This document shows, piece by piece, positions 54,871 to 64,000 of a DNA stretch of 64,000 nt. The position numbers and the translations under genes were made by a program. The notes under the pieces were generated by a model. It was not told where the DNA came from. It did no database searches and was given only the letters and a program-made list of their open reading frames with translations. Numbering within the stretch: position 1 is the first letter of the stretch; each line of letters opens with the position of its first letter. The DNA comes from Hippopus hippopus (taxonomy: Eukaryota; Mollusca; Bivalvia; Cardiida; Cardiidae): assembly GCA_946811185.2 (NCBI GenBank), contig OX328108.1, positions 4,797,501 through 4,861,500 of the forward strand, written 5' to 3'.

Positions 54871-56195
54871 CGAGGGGTGTTCAGTAATTAATGAAAACAC
54901 ACCTGTATATCATTAACCTTTTCTGATATTTGAACGAAATTTTAGCAACACAAAAATCAAGGTCTCTGCTTTATTTTTGGCGCCAAACGTTATCATGACG
55001 TCATGACGTCATGCAATGATGACGTCATCAAAACATGAGATCACTTCCTGTTTAGTTAAAAATGGACGTCAGGAGAGAACACCAAAGGTTTTACATCTTC
55101 ACAAGGCTGCAACTTGGAGATGAGTTAAAGCAAATTCATGAAGATTTGCATACGGTATATAAGGAGTTAGCTGTACCTTATAACACCTGTTCCAGGTGGG
55201 TGAGAGAATTTAAAGATGGAAGAAAGCTGGTTGCAGACAAACCAAGGTCAGGAGCACCTAAATCCAAGGTGAACGAAACTTTGATCGTAAATGTTAAAAA
55301 TCAAGTAGACAATGACCCCAATGTTTCGGTGCGGGAGATTAGTTCAGACTTAGATGTGTCCATTGGTACCATCCATAAAGTGCTACATGAAGAACTGGGG
55401 CTGCGAAAGATTTCCGCACGATGGGTACCTCATGTGCTGACTCCCGAACAGAAGAATAATAGGGTTTCTTGTGCAAGGCAAATTTTAGACATGTTCGAAC
55501 CCAACGGCCCCAAAAGGATATCTGACGTAGTCACGGGAGATGAAACTTGGATATACTTCTATGGGATCCCTAACAAACGTTCTAACATGATGTGGCTGAC
55601 AAAAGATGAACCCAGACCTGTAGTCTGTAAACCAGGTTTTCAGAGTCGGAAGAGGCTTTTCACAATTTTTTTCAACCATGAAGGACATGTAGCTGTAGAT
55701 GTTCTACCAGAAAAAGCAACCATGACTGGGCGATACTACAGAAAAACTGTACTTCCTCAGGTGGTTTCTGAGTTGAATGACCGTCGTCCCATCACAGGAA
55801 CATCGAGAATCATGATTTTGCATGACAATGCGAGTGCCCATAAAACAGCAGCTGTAAACCAGTATCTGTCAGAGAATAGAATTTCTACACTCGCCCATCC
55901 TGCCTACAGTCCTGACTTGGCCCCATGTGACTTTTGGTTGTTTCCTAAACTGAAAGAGCTCTTGGCAGGAAACAAGTATACACGTGTCCAAGACCTCTCT
56001 AAGGCCGTAATTGCAGAGTTACGGGGTATACCTAAAGAAGAGTACCGAGCAGCATTTGATAAATGGCGCAGTAGGCTCCAACTGTGCATAGAGAGAGGAG
56101 GAGAGTACTTTGAGGGACTGTAGAAAAATAAATGAAATCGAACGACAGAAACCCGAGATACGCAGTTATTTTCATTATTTAATGAACGCCCCTCG
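54871..56195 (+). mobile_element. Full-length mariner element
   Basis: Inverted repeats CGAGGGGTGTTCAGTAATTA and its relative TTAAT-GAACGCCCCTCG, flanked by TA at 54869-54870 and 56196-56197. It encodes one intact transposase. The 5' leader carries three TGACGTCA palindromes (about 54996-55028). Confidence 0.95.
55062..56123 (+). CDS. mariner transposase (DD34D), intact
   Basis: A 353-residue transposase that would excise and insert the element at TA sites. The N-terminal half has two helix-turn-helix regions (ending in VREISSDLDVSIGTIHKVLH). The catalytic core has GDETW with D160, ILHDNASAHK with D255 and YSPDLAPCDFW with D290. The second and third Asp are 34 residues apart, the mariner signature. 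Length (about 350) is standard and there is no stop or shift. With matching TIRs and TA duplications, the element looks recently active. Confidence 0.95.
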   Translation: MDVRREHQRFYIFTRLQLGDELKQIHEDLHTVYKELAVPYNTCSRWVREFKDGRKLVADKPRSGAPKSKVNETLIVNVKNQVDNDPNVSVREISSDLDVSIGTIHKVLHEELGLRKISARWVPHVLTPEQKNNRVSCARQILDMFEPNGPKRISDVVTGDETWIYFYGIPNKRSNMMWLTKDEPRPVVCKPGFQSRKRLFTIFFNHEGHVAVDVLPEKATMTGRYYRKTVLPQVVSELNDRRPITGTSRIMILHDNASAHKTAAVNQYLSENRISTLAHPAYSPDLAPCDFWLFPKLKELLAGNKYTRVQDLSKAVIAELRGIPKEEYRAAFDKWRSRLQLCIERGGEYFEGL

Positions 56196-56491
56196 TATAA
56201 TGACGTCATGAATTACGTCATTTTTACGTCATGAAGGAGCAGTTTTACCGCGCTATGAAATATCAATGAAAAGGACCAGGGTCGTTTACGAGCCCGAACA
56301 TAGATCCCCAGAATTAACTTTACATGCCTATAGTTTTGACTAGGCTAATCCGTTATCTGCGCATGTTTTTTGCAAATACTATTTTTACTGCACATCTTCA
56401 CTTTGAATACAGTTTCTAAATAGATCTATAAACTTTTAGGAAACCAAGATTCGTGCCGGGTTTTTCCACAGACTTATCAGCAAGAAGTGTG

Positions 56492-59400
56492 CACACTGGA
56501 GAGACCTTACGTACTTGCTCCAGGTCAACGTTACTGCTCCTGTCAATTTAACGTACCCGCTCCAGTAAAAAACATGGCTGCGCCCATAAGATTCCACAAA
56601 GTAAGCACAAAAACATAATTTTTTTTACATGTTATTGAATAGATATGCAGTTGTAGGTTGTCGCACGGAATGTCTGGGATGTCAGTGCACGTTAATCTGT
56701 AGTTCTTTTGGTGGTTAATCGTTTGTTGAAGACGTTTAATCCGACAATGTTCCGTCGGCGACTGCGATTTCTGGAAAAACACCACTTGGAGTCTCCAAAA
56801 ACCTTTGTAAAACATATACACTCGATATTCTGAAGTGTGTACCGTGTCAGATGACCAATATAATGATTATCCTCACAACTATAGACCGAAAAACTCAAAT
56901 TGCAGTTATTACATGATATTTTGCCATTTTTGCATTACAACGTAACATGCTCCTAAATTCAATACAACGATCCAGCTCCTGAGGTGAAAATATACTGGTG
57001 TAATCGAATTTCGCCAACGCAAGGGAAACTGCTCTTGCGGATTGCACAAAACAATAGTATTTTTCTTTATGGTTAAGTATCTATGCACTTGTATTCAAAT
57101 ACTTTTGTAAAAATAATTTTTACCACTTAAACATCTATATTTATCTGTCAAAACATCGTCAGAAGTGAGACAGTAGAAAGTCTCCATCTATAAAAAGAGT
57201 AAGCCAATTTCGACAACTCTGGTTTTCCAAAAATTAGAGGCCCCAGAGAGGGTGAAATGAATTAAAATTCACAACATCATTTCAGCAATATTCATTGCCT
57301 CCCTTGGATATTAACTCTACATTTACTTCTTACGAGAAAACCTGAAGGACATAAAACAAAACGCAGCTCTCAGAAAACAAAATCGACAATTATGTAATTT
57401 TTCGTGTAATTATTCCTGCTGTGGCACTAAAATATTACAATCTCACTCAGGATGACAGTGTTGGGGATAAAGAGGCTGTAAATCTAAAAAAGGTAACCTT
57501 TTGTAACTCACAGAAAAAGCTATTTTCTTGTCTCTGTAGTGATTTTTGTACCTGATTCAGTCTATTTTCTTAGGAAAAAAATTAATAAGGACCCCTCTGT
57601 CATTCATATGGATATATTTCCCTTTAGGTGCCCCATACGAAACTTCGGCTATTAAAGTTCAAAAGATAACCTGTCAAACCGAAAATAGACGACACAAAAA
57701 AGTTTTAAGCTAAAAGTATCTTTTAAAATCTGCATATAAAGGAGACATCTGAAAAGTGATAATAAAATGGCGGGGAAAAGCATGTGAGAGGTCGCTTATG
57801 AACTTTTTTCCTATTGATAGGTATTTTTCTGTCATTAGATTCAAATGACAGTTCAAAACGCCTTTGCTGCTGAGATATCAATCATTTCCGTGAATGGATG
57901 GTGTCACAGATACGAAAATATTGCCCGAGAACATAGTTGGCGAAATTCGATTAATAGCGAAATTCGCTTACGCTCCTATACGGTAAGCGTATGGGTTCGT
58001 GTTACAGTAAACAATTTTGTCATTTTGGTCAAGATTCTATATTAATTATCGTAGTCAGAGTCATAGGTTCGTCATCGTAAATAATAGCAATAATCATCAT
58101 TATGCACGACCGATTGTATATTCAAATCAGCTGAACATCTACAGACATCGGTTTATGTAATTAGTTAGAGGCTAAATAGTAAATTCGGGTATGTGTATTC
58201 CCCGGCCCCACTACAAAAATAAGCCATAATTCCCGGCCCCAACGGCCCCCCTACCTAAGTCTTTTATTTGTGTACTGGATATGATGAAATTAGTGTTAAA
58301 TTAAAGCTTATGTTATAACCTTTCTAATGGTATATAGAAACTTAAGATTTCATTTATGTAAATTTGAGATAAAAGCGTTTGAAACATTTCGGTTTTTTTA
58401 CAAAAATGTTTCAAAGTTCTTAAAAGATAGAAATCCGGCCCCAATATTTCAAACTTAATATTTTCTTTGATTTACAAAAAATGATATGGTGATAAACTAC
58501 TTAGTTAAAGCTCTGAAAGAGTACTTTGAAAGTTAAATTTGACGCAGGCATTGTTGAGTTATAAGCGTTTTAATACATGGATCCGTGGAAATCGATATTT
58601 GACCAATCAGGTCATCGCATTTATTTAACCCGATGTGCAGCCCTGTTGTCTGCTATTTCGGCTCCCAAACAAACGACTGTTAACGTTGGAGGGATGCGAT
58701 AGTTTTTATTTATTTTGTGTTTTAAACGTTTGAATTCAAGAAAAAGTTTAAAATGTGTCCTTTGCGAACGTGTACCGCTGACGTGAGATCATGCAGAGGC
58801 TGTAGACAAGTTTGAATTATGATAATGACTGAAAATGGGACATTTGCAAAGAGTTCTGATCAGCGCAACATTACACAATGGATTAATTATTGCTTTAGTT
58901 TTTTTCCCCTCTGAAAGATTTGGAAAGAGACAAAAATGTTTTAAAGTGGAAAACAAAGGTAAAAATAGATCTATATGAAATACTAATCAAAATATAATAT
59001 GTTTACTTGAATAGCTAACTTTTTTCAGTAACCTTTGCACATCCAAAAAGTGGCACTTGTCATCAGTGTTTCAATTTGACGTTAATCTTAACCATTGGTG
59101 CATGAAGAATATGCTAAATGTGTAGATATAGATCAGATTGCAAATAACATGCAGTTTAATCTTGGATTATACCTATCTGCTATTTACAATAAGCATATTG
59201 ACGTGTATTCCTCACTACATATTCCTCACTAAAAGTAGATTTTAGTTTTGAAATTAAGTCTAACTCTATTCTGTACCGGTGGAAGTTCAGCTAAAAAGGC
59301 AACTTATGTTAATTAAATAAACTTTTTACTTAGTCGTATTAAAGTGGATTAGCACATCTGCCATTTCAAAGGATGTGTCGGTAAACTGTTAACTGATAAG

Positions 59401-62354
59401 AAGTTTGCCACTCTAATCAACTTGACCACCCGTTGTCTTCAGTATATCATAAGATTAAAACAAACTACCGTCACTGATATTAATTAACAAGTTTGTTAAT
59501 TGACAGCTAAATTAACACATTTTGAAATCATCATAAGACAATCCTATTTCCCTTATCCTGAAATTGAATTTTTTCATAGCCAAGTCATAGTCAATTTTTT
59601 CACAAACTTACACCTCTCTGTAGAATCAGACAATGTATAATGTTTTCGAAATGCTTGTAATTCAGTGTTGTTTATTTGGGTATGATGTTGAGACGACTTT
59701 ACTAGCTTTACGAAAACAGTAAGTATATTTAATTCTATTACTCTGTGGCAAAACAGAGTTTTGTTGAGGTGATTTATTCTTTTTTCATATTGAAGTTCAA
59801 ACTTAGCTAAAACAAGTACATGTAGATCTTTTTCATTGTCCGTAGCCCCCGTAAATCACCCTTTTTGTACATATCTTTGTGTAAATTAGTTCAAGCATCT
59901 TTAAATTTCTTACCGAGAATTCATCAACGGCAGAAACATAAATTTTATGGTAGAAATATTTTTTTTTTCGGAATTTTATTGAGAGAAACAGTCATGACAG
60001 CACGATTTAAGTAGCCTATCTGCTATACTGATACTCTTTATTAAAGCTTTAAACACTTACAGTGTTTCTAGCCATAACAATACATACATGATGTAACAGA
60101 CATCTTTTACAAAGGTCGATAGATCTAGTTTGAAAATTACAATAGGCATACTACATTCATTCCAAATATGTTTAACAGGTTTAACAGACTTTTTTTTTTT
60201 CCTCTCCTTGTATACTGTATATGTATTTACTGTGGTTGTTTGGGAGCCCTTGGCAACAGTAACCAAGGAAGTCGGTTTATCTTATCACCACGGATCCATG
60301 TATTTCATCCATTTTCAGAGAAAAATATTTTGAAAATTGAATCGAGTTACAAATCCGGCCCCAATATTAAAAATTCAATGATCACCAAATCTAAAAAATC
60401 TTGATATAAATTCAAAGTTCATTTAATAAGCTCTTTAATGGTATATAGAGACAAGAAATTGATGCAGGATTTTTTGTGCTTTAACAGATCAGATTTTATT
60501 AATTTTTGGAAAGATATACATGGAATTATGGGAAAATTTACATATCCGGCCCCTATGTTTTAGACTTAATTATGCATCTGATATTGAATTTTATTACAGA
60601 CTGCATAATATAAGCTTTTGAACGAAAGCTAAAATCATAAACTTTCAGTTAGAAATATTTTTTGCGATGTTTTTGATGGAATAAAGGATTCAGCATAGGG
60701 GCCGGATTTGTGAGGAAAGTCATTAAATTTCATTGTGGGTCAATCATTTCAAAGACCTATTATTCTATTATTTTCTATCGAAATTTATTGATTTTTAAAC
60801 TTTTGGACAGCTTAAACCATACACTTTCATTTAGAAATAGTTTCCGCGATGTTTTCTACGAAATAAAGGATTTAGGATAGGGGCCGGATTTGTGTAATTC
60901 ATGAAATATCTCGAAAAGAAAATACGAAAATCTTTCCTATTTTTGATCGACGATATTTCAAAAAGTATTTTGGTGATCATAATGTAGTTTATATCATATA
61001 AAAGGGGGATATCTAGGCTTTAATTTGATATTAATTTCGGCAGAACCAAATAACGAATAAAAGATTTAGATGGGGGGGGGGGTGTTGGGGCCGGGAATTC
61101 TGGCTTATTTTTGAGTGGGGCCGGGGAATACACTTTGCCGTAAATTCTATGGAAATATAATACACCCAAGAGAACTAGTGCAGTGTCTGTTTTAACCCTG
61201 AACCAAATATTTCCTAATTTGAATAAAATGATGTAGAATGCTAAGCAAAACATTGGGCATGTTTTCCTTTTCTCACATTGTATTCTATCAATGAGATAAG
61301 CATCTTTCAGTTAAGTCACAATTTAAACTGTTTTCTGCAACTAGATCCCTGTCGATATAGATCGGTTCAGATGTGTAGTTTGATAAATACTTGAATGGCA
61401 GTACAGTTCTAAAACACGTTGAACCTTTTATTTTCTATCAATAGGCCTAATCTTATTGGGCATATATTCAGGCGATCTCGGGTTCTCTGTTTCTCTCCCC
61501 AATTTTATTAAACTAGCAGAATCGGACACTCGTCGTGAAAAAATGGAGAGAGAGAAAGGGAGATGATGATATCGAAGATGATAGTTATAATAGTCTATGG
61601 ATCTTCTGCATGATAGTTATCCACCCTTCGCATGATACTGTCTGTCATCAAGCTCTTCATGTATGACATTTCATTTCAAAAGCATCAAAAGGACAATAAA
61701 CCTGACGGACAGAAAAACCGAAAGACGGACAAATAGACAGTTATACATATTGATCAAAAAAGAAAAATTGTTTAATAAACTCGTACACAATCGCATACAA
61801 TATCGTTCTCTGTTTCAACTCAGGAGCTGGATCGTTTTATTGAGTTCTGGAGCGTGGAGCGTTGCCTACAAAAATTGACAGAAAGTTGCTCTTTAATGAA
61901 TGTCGTATAGTTTTTTTTTTAGAACTGTGGTGAATAAAGCATATATGAATCACTTGGCAAAGCACAAACTTCAGATTATTGTGTTTGTATGTTAAACAAA
62001 GCTTTTTGCTGACTCCCGCGTGTTGATTATTCAGAAATCATAGTCGCTGACGGAAGTTTGTTGGATTAAACGTTTTTAACAAATAACCAACCACCAAAAG
62101 AACAATACAGAAATATGCACCGACATCCCAGATGTTCCGTGTGACAACCGTCTACTGTACATCTATTCATCTGATCGTTACAGAAGTATCTTTTGGTGCT
62201 TACCTAGCAAATTTCTTGGACGCAGCCATGTTTTTTACTGGAGCGGGTACGTTGATTTGACAGGTGCAGTAACGTTGACCTGGAGCAGGGATCGTATATA
62301 CACATGTATATAAGATCCCTGCCTGGAGCAAGTACGTAAGGTCTCTCCAGTGTG
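56492..62354. mobile_element. 5.9-kb element with long diverged terminal inverted repeats
   Basis: The left end CACACTGGAGAGACCTTACG TACTTGCTCCAGG is mirrored at the right end (62310-62354). Inner parts also correspond inversely (CCACCAAAAGAAC near 62091 with GTTCTTTTGGTGG near 56703; ACGATCCAGCTCCTGA near 56968 with TCAGGAGCTGGATCGT near 61822). The TIRs are therefore about 500 bp and diverged. GTGTG occurs at both flanks. No transposase frame. It contains the hAT-like element 58187-61139. Confidence 0.75.
58187..61139. mobile_element. hAT-like non-autonomous element rich in GGCCCC motifs
   Basis: Inverted ends share GTGTATTCCCCGGCCCCACT and AAAAATAAGCCA...AATTCCCGGCCCCAAC. GTAAATTC (8 bp) occurs at both flanks (58179-58186 and 61140-61147), an hAT-type target duplication. 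ATCCGGCCCC motifs recur inside near 58434, 60354 and 60544, and inverted near 60698 and 60880. A poly-G tract lies near 61072. No coding frame of note. Confidence 0.75.
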
Positions 62355-64000
62355 GTGTGTGGGCTTATATATACCGAAGCTATTACCTAAGCCTGTAGGG
62401 GCTGATTTATTTCTAAATGACCGGTGCATAGGTTGCATGCTAGCTGACCATAGCTGAATAATTGCGATCATTATGTTAAATCGTTTTCTGATTGTTCGAA
62501 AACGCCCTTCGGGCGTTATTTGCCATGTAATAAGGCAATTGCATTTTATATCTCGATGAAAACACAAAAATCTGCACTCAACCCTTAAATGAATCACGCG
62601 ACGTAGCGTTATATTGAGTAATCTTTTATTTTTTAAGAAATTCGAAGTAACAGTTGTTGTTTCGAAAAGTAGTCTGGTTCTGCATCCAAAATGCCCAAAT
62701 CAGATAGGTCTGAAAAATGCCACAGGTCTAGCGGAAGATAATGTAGGCTCATCACAAAACTAAACCTGGAGAAGTATATCTAGGTACAAAGCCAGCTACG
62801 CGGAAATAAAGGTGTTAATCCTCCGCAATATTTTGTAAAAAAAAAAACTCCATGTGTAAATGCTGAAACCAACTAAGACGAATCCTCCTTTCGTAACGGC
62901 TTCATATTTGAGATTAACGTGAGCTTAAAATAGAATCTTGGAAGTTTTTTTTAGTTCTATGTTAATTTTCAATGAACCAATTGGGAAAATCCCATAAGTT
63001 ACTATTAATAGGTAAACCGGAGGAAATTTATTTATGGTTTCCCAGATGTGTATATACTAGCCTATATGTTGTATCAGAATATTAATGGAAAAGATATTTC
63101 GTTCTTGTAAGGAGTGAAAATTAAGCTTTAAACCATCAATGCAAGTTCAAGGAACGCTAAGAACACCAAGAGAACCTGATACTGTTGACCTCAGAAAACC
63201 ACCGGTAAGCTAATGATTTTGGAATCATTGATAGTTCTCTCATATTGTCAAAATAATATGTAGCGTTTATCTTCGCTTTGACGATCATTTTCTCTGAGAC
63301 AAAGGCAGATTGGAAGAGCAATCACAAAAGAAAAAAATATCGGAGCTTCAGTTTTGAATGTACCTCCCATTCGGTGACTAGCTCCGATGTTATTTTTGTA
63401 ACTGTGTCTCTGCTAGCGGAGACGCAATCACAAAAGGATCCATCACAAAAATAACATAGGAACAACTCCCCTCAGACTGAAGGTAGGTTTAATGTAACCA
63501 GTAAAGTATATATGGATCGTATATATGAATCGTACTCTGTCAAAAGGGGGTTTAATGCATCTCCAAGTCTCAATATTTAGGATTGCTTAATTCTTTGACA
63601 TATTTTGGCTGTTATTGTGTCTCAGTGAAGCTGAGAAAGTATAAATCATTGATCAGACTGGATATTTTCTGCAGTCTGATCTTAATCTACACTGTTTACA
63701 AGGGCAACTACTTTGTAGTGATGAAAAGCGCTTAAAGCCCACATAATCATGACTTTTAACGATCTACCTTTGATCCGAAGGGGAGCTGCATTGTTATTTT
63801 TTGATTGTTTCTCCAGTCCTTGCGGAGACTCAACAAGAAAAAAAAATATCGGAGCAAGCCTGCATATCAGGGTATTAACGGCCCTGACGAAGAAGGCTTT
63901 TGAAAACACAGAAAAATTGAAAATGCTGGTAACCAGCATTTTCTCATTTTCCCACATTGTTTTATATGCTATGCATATCTGTTCATCGCTTTACATCTTG
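62355..64000. other. No recognised gene; short palindromes
   Basis: Contains hairpins with AAAAAATATCGGAGC / GCTCCGATGTTATTTTT (63331-63402), a diverged GACAGTGTAGATC-family MITE (63649-63703) and a well-kept foldback repeat (63902-63963). Confidence 0.5.
63902..63963. repeat. Foldback repeat copy
   Basis: GAAAACACAGAAAAATTGAA ... AATGCTGGTAACCAGCATT ... CCCACATTGTTTT, same family as 1485-1552. Confidence 0.8.

Overview
The window looks like animal nuclear DNA, most likely from a marine bivalve or related mollusc. This is inferred from intron-rich, AT-rich, repeat-dense sequence, abundant short foldback elements, and Helentron-type repeats with a GAGCACGAAGTGCTC head. There is no clear complete host gene. 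Almost everything recognisable is mobile DNA, much of it nested.

The centrepiece (6066-27711, about 21.6 kb) is a nearly intact Maverick/Polinton-type (adintovirus-like) element with inverted repeats of about 1 kb at its ends. It encodes a protein-primed family B DNA polymerase (in two overlapping frames), a packaging ATPase, a small zinc-ribbon protein, a single ORF joining a phospholipase-A2-like domain, a DDE integrase and an adenain-type cysteine protease, a fibre protein built of phage-tail-like KYVD repeats, a RING protein, a penton-like minor capsid protein, a pVI/pX-like glycine-rich protein, a degenerate dUTPase-like protein, a membrane/coiled-coil protein, a double-jelly-roll major capsid protein, and a 1026-residue protein with an AT-hook and a weak resemblance to rolling-circle initiators. 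Genes sit in divergent and convergent blocks. Stem-loops lie at the three convergent junctions and A-tracts precede nearly every start codon. Two families of small palindromes are embedded inside its genes.

This element is inserted in the integrase gene of an older, decayed Polinton (1786-6065 plus 27712-28780) whose polymerase is broken by further insertions. The junction carries an exceptionally long (~120 bp) direct duplication of target sequence.

To the right the host DNA shows an ancient tandem duplication. Segment X occurs at ~95-1750 and ~31940-34215, and segment Y at ~28935-31180 and ~44118-46480. The Polinton lies between X1 and Y1. Each Y copy keeps a matching 26-codon open segment ending at a GTAAG splice-donor-like site.

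The rest (34-64 kb) holds MITEs, tandem repeats, a Helentron helicase-endonuclease pseudogene (39853-41381) with associated non-autonomous elements (38842-39850, 41839-43936), an internally deleted mariner (46821-48253), a LINE 3' end (49640-49826), a large-palindrome repeat family, a full-length mariner with an intact DD34D transposase (54871-56195), and a 2.95-kb hAT-like element rich in GGCCCC (58187-61139) nested in a 5.9-kb long-TIR element (56492-62354).
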